A DNA stretch of 64,000 nucleotides, taken from contig NW_011887297.1 of NCBI RefSeq assembly GCF_000151315.2, positions 535,587 to 599,586 on the forward strand, in the 5' to 3' direction. The position numbers were made by a program, and so were the translations under genes. This DNA is from Capsaspora owczarzaki ATCC 30864 (taxonomy: Eukaryota > Opisthokonta > Filasterea). This document shows, in pieces, positions 31,385 through 43,080 of this stretch; position 1 is the stretch's first letter, and the number at the start of each line of letters is the position of its first letter. The notes under the pieces were generated by a model. The model was not told the origin of the DNA. It saw only the letters and a program-made list of their open reading frames with translations, and ran no database searches.

Positions 31385-34300
31385 TTAAGCAGCAAACAAA
31401 TAGCCGCAGGTTTCATCGGCGTTCTTGGAAATCCACGCCTCGTTGGAAGCAATACGCTGGGTGGATTGCTGCACAGCAAGGGCGGCAGAGGCCACCGGGT
31501 GCAGCTGGAAGAATTGATTGATTTCGTCTGCATTGGCCTGCATGGTAAAGTCCTTGGTGACGCCGGTCACAAGCGTCGCCATGCGCTCACCAAACTTGCT
31601 GTTGAAGAAGGCAAAGTTTTGCTGGAAAAAGTCCCAGGCGAGATTCAAACCCTGCTGGCCGGCTGCCACGGCAACAACCACGCTGATGACGTCTTGCACG
31701 CGAACCAGTGAAGGATCCAGAGTCCATGTCAACACAGTGTACAGAATGTATGGCTTGGAGCTGCGAGCCATGGCTGCGATGATTCGGTTTCGCTCGGTTG
31801 GGTTCTGTCAACACGCCAAACAAAACATAATGGAACTCGGCAAGTCAGCATGGGTTGCACTCCAGAGATTCAGACGCAAAAAAAGAAAAAAAAACGAAAC
31901 ACTCATCATCAACACGGCAATGCAATTTAATGCACTCACAGATGCTTCGGCAATGTAACGAACAATAAGGCTGTGGTAGACAGTGTCGTTGTCATCCGTC
32001 TGGTCGCTGGCCATAGCGGCGTTGTAGATGGCGCTACGCAGGTTGGACGAGATGGTGACAGTCCCGGCCAGGTCGGCAAAGAAGAGCGCACGGGCGGCCT
32101 GCAGCGTTGGCTGGTGACCAAAGCGGCCAGCAGTGTCGATCGCAAGCGAGCGCAGCAAAATGTCAGTCTGGGAATCATTCAGCGGATCCTCCTGCACAGT
32201 CGCCGAAGGCACGCCGCCAGTGGCGTTCAGTGCGGTGAGAATAAGCGACTGGATGAAGGCACGGTACTGGCCGTAGCACTCTTGCAGACGCAGCAGCGGC
32301 TCAAAGACGGTCAGGTAGCGCACTGCGGCCTGCCAGACGACATAGTTGGTTTCTGTTGTTTTTGTCGAGGAGAGCAAGATGAGCACGAGGACTATGTGAA
32401 GAGTGTGACATCCGGAAAAAGGGCCAAAAAGAAAAGAGAAACAGAAAAAAAAATGAACGACCAACAGAAAGCGCCAAACCTACCGTTTTGAAGAACGCTG
32501 GTAAAACGAAGCGCATCGGTGGGCGTCACGTACTGGGAGCGCATAAAGCTCAGAGTATCAGCCACCAGACCGGCGCGATCGACCGGAGCGAGGGCGTTGA
32601 GATCGGCAGCGAGCGTGTTCTTGAGGGCGAGGAGCAGGGACGAATCGTAGCGAACGCGGCAAACGGCAGTCTGGCCAACGTTGAACTTGATCCAGCTCGA
32701 GTTGAAAGCCAGAGGATTGGACTGCTGGACAAGGGGCATAGGGAACGAGACCGGGTTGGCATCCGTGTCGGTCTGGTAGTTGAGCGGAATCCACCACACC
32801 TGAGGCGTGTTGGTCGAGTTGCCAGCCTGGGGGTATTGGTAGAAGCGCTCCTGGGTCAAAACGATCGTGCTGGGCGTGGTGAGCTGGGCGGACACGAACG
32901 GAAAGCCCTCGCTGTCCGTCCAAGCCGACATGATGGTAGCGACGGGCTGTGTTTCAAAAAAAAAACCACAAGCAAAATCAAAATCACGAGTGAGCAATCG
33001 CACAGGCAACAAAGATTGTTGTTCAACCGAGGACTAAACCACAAAGGGAATTTACCTGTTGCGAGGCGGCCGAGAGAGACGCCCACAAGTCTGACGTTTC
33101 GGCGTTGTTGTACTTGTGCTCATTCAAGTAATTAGCCAGGCCTGACTGGAACACGGAAGGCTGTGGAAGGAGAAATAAGAAACAAACAAACAACCAACAA
33201 ATTGGAGCCTAACGAATCGAAGAAAATAAAACCGATACCTGACCGGGATGCAGGGAATCCAGGAAAGCGGACAGCATGCGAAGAATGGAAGCACCCTTGT
33301 CGTACGAAATAGAGTCAAAGAGCGAGTTAATCTGGGCGGGGTTGGTAATGTTGACACTGATGGCGTGAGTGACGGGGAGAGAGTCGGCATCGAAGGCGTT
33401 GAGCATGTCGGCCGTGACGAACTGATCGTTCATTTGCCAGTCGGGGAAGGCGTGATCAACACCGTGGTATTCGAGGAAGGACGCAAAGCCCTCGTTCAGC
33501 CAGAGGTCGTTCCACCAACGCATTGTGACGAGATCTCCAAACCACTGATGAGCCAACTCGTGGCAGACAGTCAGAGCTGTGCGCTGCTTGTCGGAAGCCG
33601 AGGACTGGCTGTCGTCAATCAAGAAGGAGGTTTCGCGGAAGGTGATCAGGCCCCAGTTCTCCATGGCGCCGCTGATGAAATCCGGAATGCCAATCAGGTC
33701 CATCTTTGGCAGAGGGACTGCAGTGTAGGATGCGGCGAGAAAGAGAGCAAGTGATGAGCAGGAAAATTGGTGTGCTAGAGAGGACACACACAAAAAAAAG
33801 CCAATAAAAAGTTAAACGAAATTTTCGCCTTACAGTCAATCTCAAAGTACGATTCGTAAAAGTCGGTGCAGTTCTGGGCAACCTGAAGCGAAAAGAGGCC
33901 TTGGGCTTGAGCATCTGGGCGAGTCCACACGGTGACGTTCTTGGCTGCGTGCATGGCAAACACAACAACAACAACAACAACAAAACAAAAAAAACAAAAC
34001 GAAAACAAAACAAAAAAATCAGAGCTCAAAAAAAAAAACACCCCGAGCCATACTTTGGACTGCCGTATTACCTCCGCCGTGGAAAGGAAGAGACGTGCCC
34101 ACAAAATCGCAGAAAATGAACGCGACAAGATAGGTCGACATGGCGAGAGACGGCTGGAAGGTGATTTGATAAATGTCGCCGTTGATCTGCTTGCGGCTCG
34201 CCTCGGGCATGTTTGACAGCACGGTCGGCGTCAGGGTAATGTTGGCAATGCTGTTGACAATGTACGAAGCCTTCATTGCGGGCTCGTCGAGGCAGGGGAA

Positions 34301-34954
34301 GGCGCGGCGAGCGTAGGTCGGCTCAAACTTGGTGGTAGCAATATTATGGGTGACGCCATCAGCATCAACATAGCTCGAGTTGTAAAAGCCGAGCAAGTCT
34401 TGTCCGAGCAGGCCGTTGTAGTCGATGCGCAGCTGGTAGTCGCCGGGCTGCAGCTTTTCGGGTTGGAAGAAGCGGAAAACGACATACTCTTGCACATGGT
34501 TGATGACAATGTCGTCAGGCTCACGCCAGTCCTGAGCACTCGCCACGCGCAGCGCAGCCGCATCAATGTTGATATTGACCATGTGCACGACAATGTCTGT
34601 TGTCGCTGCAGCGAGATGCAGATGGATGACGACAGTGCCCTGGAAGGAGAATGGCTCGTTGACGAGATCCGGTTGCACGGTGAGTTCATACAAGGAAGGG
34701 GTAATGCTAGCTGGCAGGCGGATGTCCGACCAGACTGGCGGTGGGTTGTCTGTCATAGCGATGCGAACAGCAGAGTGAGTGAGATTTGGTGCAGACTTTC
34801 GATGTTGATGAGCACAAAACAAGCTTTGTTGAAATCCTTGTAAAAAGCATGTTTCAAAATGCATGTTTCACAATGCATGTTAGTCTCAGAGCGCTGATCT
34901 CAGAAATGCAGCCACCACACGATGATCGCCACGAATGGGAAATTTCAATTTGAC

Positions 34955-34986
<32 letters not shown>

Positions 34987-35423
34987 TAAGAATTCTGTCA
35001 TGTGGCTCCGACAGCCCCAGCTGATCGTTCGCCTTCCTTCCCCTCCGCCTCTCCGCCTCTCTCGCCCTCTTCCATCTCTCTCAGGAAGCTCCATTTATTC
35101 CGATTAGAATATGGAATGCCAGAGCAGCGCGGTGAGGGGGGGAGCTTCCCACGGCTTACGGTCGTTCACATTGTCGTCCTGTGTCACCACGACCGAGACG
35201 GTCACGATGACCACGACGAGGACCACGGCGAGCAGCGCCAGGAGCAGACGCTTGGACGACCAGAACTTGGAGCGAGCGCCCTCGGGATCGTATTGGTTGC
35301 TACGAAGCGTGGACGGGACTGTGTGAGTGACGATGAAGCAAGCCAAAAGCGAAGCAACTCAATGCGAAAACCAACTCACTCGATGAGGCGCTTGGATTCG
35401 GGCCCACGCGATTCCAAATCCAT
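31385..35423 (-). CDS. M1 family aminopeptidase, aminopeptidase N-like, type II membrane protein
   Basis: This zinc metallopeptidase removes N-terminal residues from peptides at the cell surface. Nine exons, in transcription order: 35423-35380, 35299-35160, 34749-34072, 33944-33834, 33717-33239, 33160-33056, 32946-32484, 32352-31940 and 31804-31385, totalling 950 residues. The first two give a short cytoplasmic segment (MDLESRGPESKRLID) and one uncleaved membrane anchor. The catalytic domain shows the exopeptidase motif GAMENWG, the zinc motif HELAH and the distal zinc ligand Glu in WLNEGFASF, so it should be active. The C-terminal helical ERAP1-like domain is complete. Length and layout equal animal aminopeptidase N. 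The link between the anchor exon and the catalytic exon crosses about 400 bases; phase and protein logic support it, though an acceptor-adjacent Met at 34759 could give a soluble form. Confidence 0.88.
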
Positions 35424-35810
35424 GATGGCAAAAAAGAAGAGTAGAAAGCGAAGAACTGAATAAATGGGAAATCAAATACATGTACAATTCCAACAACGAA
35501 GCGTTCCAGCGCAGCGTTCCAGTGCTGAGAATCTCAATCCAACTTAACTCATACTGCTCCGTCCGACCGATGGCTCTCTCCTATTCCTCCTCTTGTTGAA
35601 CAAAACTCTTCTTGTTGAACAAGAAAAGGAGGAGCGCCAGTCTCAGAAAACATCGTCTAGATCTACCTTCCATGTCGGAAACACAGCCCAGCAGGTACGA
35701 CGGATCTGTCGCAAAAGCATGCATTGTAGCAATGTGGGACACGCTTCGTGTGCTGACGACATGGAAACAGCCGAGCATCATTGGCGTTTGCAGCGGCGGT
35801 CGAAGCAGAG
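35424..35810. other. Divergent promoter region of the aminopeptidase and the first LRR gene
   Basis: No convincing coding sequence. A near-palindromic stretch near 35588-35625 (CTTCTTGTTGAACAAGAAAA) with a repeated TTGTTGAACAA half is the only notable structure. Confidence 0.4.
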
Positions 35811-37876
35811 ATGAACTCGGAGGGGAAGTGGTTTGAGTAAGTCATCATCATCCTCGCGGTGCCTGATTCAATGTGAGGTGGGTGATCCACAGCTCAGAGT
35901 TGCGCATTGATGGATGGAATGGGACAGTCTGATCCACCGGCGGATTGGCGATGCTGGAGCGCAAGTGATTGCCGAGGAGCTCAAGCGGAATGCGACGCTG
36001 GCTAGACTCGGGTGCGTACGGCCGTCGATCTCATCGCCGACATGGTGATTTCAGCAGAGGGCAATTGAGAGTGGCTCACTGAGCAATGGAACAGTCTGAT
36101 TGAAAGTCAGATTGGCGATGCTGGTGCGCGGGCAATCGCGGAAGCGCTCACAGTGAACACGACGCTGATTACGCTCTCGTAAGTTCATCGGTCTCACTTT
36201 GATATTGAGAATTTCAGCAGAAGGTACTTCCGAGTGCTCACTGGATGGATGGGATGAGCAGTTTGGAAAAGAATCCGATCGGCGATGCTGGAACGAAGGC
36301 GATTGCTGAGGCGCTCAAAGTGAACCTGACTCTGGCTACGCTCCTGTAGGTCGTCTCTCAATTTGACGGATGCAAGTGAGTGGATGATTTCAGCAGAGGC
36401 AATTGAGCGTGCTCACTGATGAAGAGGGATGGACAGTCTGGGTGAGAATCAGATTGGCGATGCTGGAGTCCAAGCGATTGCGGAGACACTCAAAGTGAGC
36501 ACGACACTGACAAGGCTCCAGTGAGTACATCTTGTTGTACTGATGCGAGTGGATGATTCGACATTGAATAGGGCATTCAAAGGGGCTCACTGATCGCATG
36601 GATAGGCTGCAAAAAAATCAGATTGGCGATGCTGGTGCGCAGGCGATTGCAGCGGCACTCCGAGTAAACACGTCGCTAACCGAGCTCAAGTCAGGCAGCT
36701 CGCTGCCATTGATGCTTCTGTGTGGAGTATTGAAGCAGAGGGTCATTCAGAGTGGCTCACTGATGGAGAGGGGATGGATAGTTTGGGCTTGAATCAGATT
36801 GGCGATGTTGGTGCGCAGGCAATTGCTGAAGCACTCAAAGTGAACAAGACCTTGGCTTGGCTCGAGTAATTTGTCATCTTGGACATACTGATGCGTACGA
36901 GTTGGTGATTCCAGCAGAGGGCATGGAGAATACTCACTGTTGTCTGGACAGTTTGGGCCAAAATCTAATTGGGGATGCTGGAGCAAAGGCGATTGCTGAG
37001 GGACTCAGAGAGAACACGACGGTGACTAGGCTTCAGTAAGTCCATCGCGCTGTACCGATGTGAGTGGGTGGTTCAGCAGAGTGCTCATTGATGGATGGGA
37101 TGGGCGGACGATAGTTTGGACAGGAATCGGATTGGATATGATGGAGCGCAGGCCATTGATGACGCACGCAACGCGACCAAAGCGCTGACCTATTGCAGGT
37201 AAGTTTGCTTCACGCTTTGCTTGTCTGGGACGTGGAGCCAACTATCAAGTTGTCGTCCCGCTTGCATTTTTTTGCTCATTTTATTTTTCTTGGTTGTTCC
37301 TTACACAGCATCGACAACCAGATCAACCCTCTCGCATTCTCCTTACTTCCCCGATTAGCGACTGCGAAAGACCTTCAGACAGTGTTTCACTGGCTGGTCA
37401 GCGGACCAGAGCTGCAGGATCAGCCCGCTGCTCTACCTGCACTTCCAGTCGAGCTTGCTGAACGAATTATGGACGAAGCCTGTTACTGGCAAGGCGTGCA
37501 GCACACCAAACGATCGCACTTTCATGACGGGACCACCAATGGCGCTCTAACAGTCACAGTCCCTCAGGGCATCGCTGGAAATTCAGTCCGTGTGAAAGCC
37601 ATTCAGGTGCTTCGGGACGAGAAGCACTGGTTGGATCCTCCTTACAGCACCAATGGCAAGACTTTTGATTTGGTAGTCCGCGATAAGGGAGGGGTTGTTC
37701 GATATGAATGCGCTGCAAACGCCACTTTTGTCGATTCCAACCTCAATCTCGTGACAATCCGGCCAGCCAGTCATCCCTTCATCCGACAACTGCGCAAGGG
37801 TTGGCAAGTTCAAGTTCTACCCAGCAAATCTTTCGGAATTTCGCTAATCGAATCTCTTTATCTCGGAGCTTTCTAG
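35811..37876 (+). CDS. Ribonuclease-inhibitor-type LRR protein built from eight 84-base exons
   Basis: The product is about 421 residues. A 26-base first exon (35811-35836) is followed by eight exons of exactly 84 bases: 35928-36011, 36095-36178, 36262-36345, 36437-36520, 36606-36689, 36782-36865, 36952-37035 and 37115-37198, then a terminal exon 37309-37876. Each 84-base exon codes for one 28-residue LRR of the NLRC3/ribonuclease-inhibitor type (core NQIGDAGAQAIAEALK). Every intron splits the same codon position (phase 2). Such repeats make a curved protein-binding solenoid. The last exon is not LRR: it starts with an F-box-like helix (LPALPVELAERIMDEACYW) and continues with a beta-rich region holding IQVLRDEKHWLD, similar in feel to a fungal YW-type domain. 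No NACHT or kinase domain is attached. Partner and role are unknown. Confidence 0.85.
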
Positions 37877-38247
37877 CAGTAGTTTTTGGACTATCGGAGC
37901 CACGATTGGTTCATTTGCTCGTGTTCCTCTCGAAGAGTGGAAACAGTAGATATACATTACAGGAGCATTGAGCTGCCAGAAACGGATTGTGATGAACAGC
38001 TAGCTTGTTTTTGTAATTGGTTTTGTTTGTTGAAAAAAAAAAAAACCCTCTCGTTCGACCCTCAGCCGTTTCCAATCGATAAAACAGCCCTCGACATAGT
38101 ACTGACTTCCGTGTTTTCCGAACATTATGGAATTTTGTTTAGTGCCTATGATGGTAGGCACGGATTTACAGCCCCCACAGGAAGCGGGAACAACATGCAA
38201 CAATGCAAAACAGAAGCCAATCAAAACATCCACCTTCCCCCCCCCCA
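37877..38247. other. Convergent 3' flank between the LRR gene and the PIN-like carrier
   Basis: No coding signal or repeat of note. There is a short A run near 38033 and a C run just before the carrier stop. Confidence 0.5.
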
Positions 38248-40317
38248 TCACAACAGTGTCAAAAACACCATGATGCACCCGGTCATGGTGAACGCGGACA
38301 GAATGTACATGTAGAACAGAATGGTGGACAGTTCCTTGTCGAGGAAGGAGTGCAACGAGCACATCACAATCAAGTTGATGGCCGACGGCGCGCACGACTC
38401 GAGCATCATGACAAAGCGGAAGGCGGGATCATCGGGAATGATGGATGCGGCATGTGCGCCAAGCGTGATGAGAGTGCCGAGCACAGGCATGATGAACAAC
38501 TTGGCGACAACGAGCGCGACTGCGGAACTGTAGGTCAGCGTGGTACTCCTCAAGCTACTCAAGGGCATTGGCCCGGAAGAAAGCTCCGCGCCAAGCATCA
38601 TGGTGGTGAGGGGAACGACCGCGTTCGAAATTGTATGAACCGCATCGGTGATAAAGTTGAGCGGCGCGGATGAGCTACTGCCCAAGGCCGGGAAGAAGAG
38701 CTCGCGAATTGGTGAAATCATGCCAATGATGACGGAGACGATGGCTGCATAAATGGGCGGGTTGAGAGACTTGCGGATGCGCTGGAGCATGGTCATTGGA
38801 GACTTTCGGGACGACGCTATTCCCCCTGGTTCTGTATTCCTTTGTGGTGGCGAGTCGGCCGCATCGCCAGCCGCCAGAATGGCTACTTCTGGCGAAGAGT
38901 AGGGCGGATAATAATTGGCATGCGAGGAATCGCTCGCTTCAACGGGAACTGATGTCATGTCGGTGCCATCCAGGTCGTCCTCTCCGTCAAGCGAGAGTCG
39001 ACGTGGAAGTACCGTCATTGCAATATTCTCCCCAGCAGCATCGGGTCGAGATGCGGTAGGGTGCAGTGACGTACTTGCTGTCTCTGAAAAGCTTGGATAG
39101 GGTGGCGGTACATCGTCGGTCGCTAGCACGGACTCGTCCGGCAATCGGCGGTACGAAAGCGGGTCCCAGTCGTCGGGCGGTGTGAGCAGCTGGTCGGCCA
39201 CCGTCCATCGCATGAGCGTCGTCATAATAGTGTAAATCAAAATATACGACGACCCTCGAGCTTGAATGTCCTCTGCGGTATCGTGTGGGTTTATTTGCAA
39301 GGCGTCCGCGTTCTCGGCCACCGAGTAGAACAGAGCGAGCGGAATGGATGTGGCATTCGCAAATCCGATCGTGGCCATCATAAAGTTGCGCATGATTGGG
39401 CTTGCGCGAACAATCTTGTGAGCGATAGCGCCCAATCCCTAAGGCGTGACGTGACACAAAGCCCGAGTGGGAGAGTGAGGGAAGTTGATGGGAGTGTTGA
39501 AAAAAAAAAAGCAAATCCGCTGACTGGCGAGAGTGATGTGTGGAGCCATCATGCTTTGCAATTTGTAACGTTTGAGAGCTTGTCTGAGCAAATGCGTGCG
39601 GGGCTGTGTCACGCGTTCCACCCACTCGCTTTGGTCCAAAACGCCCCCCCTTCCCTCTCCCATGCGACCATTGCCCGCAGACAACCAAAACCTGATCACC
39701 AACATGGACTCCTCGCAACAATAATTGGCGGCACGCTTACCATTCCGACTGCAGCGAGGATGATCGCGTAAACAAGCAGTGGCCACAGGTGGTCGAGCGT
39801 GTCCACCGAGACGTTCGGAACAACCTGATGGGAAGACCATACGGCAACGATTGAGTTTCAACTGTTCATCCAAACCAAGCAACGCTTCCAATCCAGCAAG
39901 GAGGAGCGTGTGTGTGTGACGTGGCGTCGGATTTTGGCGCCAACACGCATCGCTTTGTGCCGGCTCCCCGCATACCCCCCCCGCCACCTCAAACCGCACG
40001 ACGGACGCCCTCACCTTGGCAAATAGCATGCAGGGCATGAGAGCGTGGACGACCATTTCGCCAATGCCCTTGACGACGCGCTCGTTCATGACGCCGCGCC
40101 TGGCGAGGTAGACGCCCGTTCCCGCCATGATGAAGACCTGTCAAACGAGCAAGCAGAACATGGCCGATGAGCGACGCCGTGCGACCGAGCAGGTCCTTTA
40201 TTAGTCTACTCGGCAACATTCAGCTTTTTGGTAATCATCAGTGGGGGGGGGACGGGATGGATGGCGCACCGTGCACGCGGCTTTGAGTGCTGGTACGACA
40301 ACATCTGCCGCCGACAT
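38248..40317 (-). CDS. PIN-like / auxin efflux carrier family membrane transporter
   Basis: This is a ten-helix carrier of the bile/arsenite/auxin transporter superfamily (AEC/PILS-like; related to yeast Ecm3-type proteins). Four exons, 40317-40270, 40137-40015, 39824-39741 and 39438-38248, total 481 residues, all in phase 0. The N-terminal half shows GVYLARRGVMNERVVKGIG and MVVHALMPCMLFAK, the usual first two helices of AEC proteins. A cytoplasmic loop of about 160 residues, rich in Pro, Ser and Asp, separates two five-helix halves. The second half has LNPPIYAAIVSVIIGM and the conserved ESCAPSAINLIVM stretch before the last helices. The substrate in a non-plant cell is unknown; such carriers usually sit in the ER or vacuole membrane. 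Confidence 0.85.
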
Positions 40318-40819
40318 GGTGGAAAGGACGACTGAACATGACACAGACATGCATGCATGGTGACTTTGATTGAGAAGAGAAAATCTCAGGCTTGCGACTG
40401 TGACGCATAGGCACTTTGGTCGACATTCTCAGACTTGCAGTTGTAGCATTGAATCTCAGTCTTTTTTCAATCCTGATTCTGAGCGAACAACGTTGCTTTC
40501 TCACTCTTGCTGTTCCGCTTGAAAGTGGGGGGGGAGGAACAGGCGACCCCTTTGTTGTTAGACTGTATACTACTACAACTTGGCGAAACCGCTCGAGCGA
40601 CGACTTGAAGAAGGGAGGCAAACGCATCGGTGGCCAATGGAGCTGCTGCACCCAGGCGAGCAAGCGACCCAATCGATGGACAACGGCGAGCACCACCGCG
40701 ACCCGCTGCTGCAGCAGGCAGTCGCATTTGCAGGACAAGGACAGAGCCAGCATACTGCGGCTGTGGCTGCGGCTGCGGCTGTGGCTGTGGCTGCAAGGAC
40801 AGACCAGGCCGAGACCTCC
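40318..40819. other. Divergent promoter and unresolved 5' end of the homeobox gene
   Basis: Two overlapping frames are open across about 40640-40820. One starts at ATG 40640 and includes poly-Ala; the other reads a Cys-Gly repeat from the same GGCTGT/GGCTGC units. Neither can be shown to be the true N-terminus. The upstream part is ordinary promoter-like sequence with a G run near 40528-40535. Confidence 0.4.
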
Positions 40820-42461
40820 GACGCGCGCCATCATTCAGCATCGCTGACGACGACGAAGAGTCGATTGCCCAGCTCATGGCTGCGCAAGGGTACTACGGCG
40901 TTGGACAAGCTGATGCATCTGCAGCAACTGCAGCAGCCAATCCCAATGATGCACACCCAATCCCAATGATGCACACCAAGCCGCAACAACAACTACCGCA
41001 AACCATGCTCGCAGGCATACCTCAGGCTGCCAGTGGCGGCAATACTAGCGTTAGTAGTGGACACAATTCTGGCCAAATTTCGCAGTATTCAGACTCGTGT
41101 TTGCGTTGGTTTCATTCTGACGACGCTGGATGTATGATCATCCTTGGCCTCCAGTTTCAATAGCATCGTCATCGACAAGCACGGCAAGTACAAACAAACG
41201 GTACTTTTTGAGCGACCAGTTGGAATTGCTCGAGTCGTTTTACGATCAGAACAAGTTCCCAAAGCCCTCGGACGAAGAGGCGCTCGCCGCGAAAATGGAC
41301 GAGTCTCGCGCTGTAAGCAAGAAGAGAGGGGGGAGGGAAGCGGTGCGTGTGTGTGTTGATGTATAGGAGCTTTGTGGGTGTGTCTAGAATTACTGACTCT
41401 GGCGGCTCTGTTTCTGCACTTTGCTACTTGCCGCACTTTTGCAGAGGATTCAACAGTGGTTTCGGAATCGACGCGCAAAAGAGCGCCGCACGCAGCGGCT
41501 GGGAGATGCCAGTACGTCGAGTGAACCTGCGCCAACGTGCTTGGATCTCATGCATGCTTCGTTGGACGAGGAAAACGCATCGCTTCGGCAGCAATTGCGT
41601 ACGCTGTGGAACTCGTTCGAGTTGTATCGCAGGTTGGGATGAATTTTGCTCTTGGAATTGTCTTTTTGTTACTGCACTTTTTTTTTGTCCTCTAACACTC
41701 TTGCATTCGTGACCGGCCCATTTGACAGCTACGTTCCAGAGAGCCAGCAAGCGAGGTTGCCGATCGTCAGCATTCCGTCCGGCTTGTTGGAAGACATGGC
41801 AGAGGGAGGGGCGGGAGGGCCGAGTGTCGTGGGTGGCGCGCGACCGCCGTCTTTACTATCAGCCACGTCATTGGCCCCTTCTTCAGGATTTGCCAGTGCG
41901 CGAAGCACAAGCAGCATGGAACCCCTTTCAAGCGCACCGATTCCGCAGCCTGGCGGCAGCAGTACATTCGAGTTGCGGTTGCCAGCCTGGTCCTCCTCCT
42001 CCTCTGCCTCCTCACTTAATTCAGGTCTTTCTCCCGTCGTCCCATCCAAGCGACGGCATAGCGGTGCTGCGGACGATGCGAGCGGGTCTGCTGTCGCTGA
42101 CGCTGCGTTCGCTCAGTATTCAAGTCCTTCTCTGTCTGTCGCCGCCGGTGCTACGGACAGTTCTTCTCACGATGCTCCTGTCTCATATTCGGGCGAAACC
42201 ACGGGAACTGCACCTGCTGGCAGCTCAAGTGTTGGTTACCGACGCAGGCTCTCTGCGCTCACCCATCCTTCGCACTCCAGCGTTCCCACGCTCACCATTA
42301 CTGTCGAGCATCTGGGAGCTGAGAGTATACATCATGGCTCTGCGGCAGCAACAGAGTCTTTGTCCGCATCGACCGCTCTGCCAGAGCCTGATCGCACGGC
42401 CGTTGCAGACAGCGGCGACCCAAACAAGCGAATCCGGCTCGACCCGCTTCTCACCAGTTAG
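40820..42461 (+). CDS. Non-TALE homeodomain transcription factor (5' end unresolved)
   Basis: This is a predicted nuclear DNA-binding protein. Firm exons are 41155-41312, 41445-41632 and 41729-42461; an upstream coding block from about 40820 to 41105 is clear, but its start and donor are not. The homeodomain spans the 41312/41445 junction. It begins NKRYFLSDQLELLESFY, has no three-residue TALE insertion, and its third helix reads IQQWFRNRRAKERR. The invariant Trp, Phe, Asn and Arg are kept, but Arg replaces the usual Gln after WF. A short heptad stretch (LDEENASLRQQLRTLW) follows soon after and may act as a dimerising coil. The C-terminal region is Ser/Ala/Pro-rich with a basic patch (SKRRH) and ends DPLLTS. 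The orthologous animal class cannot be fixed by eye. Confidence 0.82.
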
Positions 42462-42739
42462 TCCTTCTATTCTAATCCCGATATGTTGTTATTTCCTATA
42501 CAGTACAGTATCTATTTTTTGATTCTTTTTCATACGCTTCTGAGAAGCCTCGCGCAGCTGTTTGCTTTCCGGCAAAACCGCTCACAAATTTTACAGCTCA
42601 GCAACAACAGCTCCTCTTTAGCGATTTCTAGCGTCATATTCCTTCTTTTCATCCATTTCATCCATCACATCAGTCGCATTCGTTCCAAATTGTTGACGCG
42701 CTGAACTCGCAAACAGGGGGAAACAAGCAAACAGACAAA
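42462..42739. other. Short intergenic gap before the PPP1R37-like gene
   Basis: No gene is seen. T-rich stretches around 42515-42545 and 42630-42690 likely belong to the 3' UTR of the homeobox gene and the 5' leader of the next one. Confidence 0.5.
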
Positions 42740-43047
42740 ATGACGGAAGCTGACGAGTACTTTGCCAGCATGCAGGCGGCGCTGAACGTGTACGAGTCGT
42801 CCTGCGCCGCCCAGAACACTGCGCCATGGCCATCCATCACAACGCACCTGCGCCAGTGCCTCAGCGAGCGCAAGCCGGTCGTCCAGCTGACGGTCGCGCC
42901 AGGCACGCGCGTCGATTCGGCCGGATTACGCGCCTTTGAAGACCTCTTCCGCCGCCTGGAGGACTGCATTGCGCCCACCACTGCAGCACAAGCACCAGCA
43001 CCAGCACCAGCAGTGAACTATGGCCACGCGGATGGTTCCAACGGCAG

Positions 43048-43080
<33 letters not shown>

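Noticed and set aside
35900-37200. Regularly spaced repeats with unique spacers, superficially like a CRISPR array or satellite
   Set aside because: The repeats are about 84 bases, code for LRRs and are flanked by splice signals; the spacers are introns in a eukaryotic gene.
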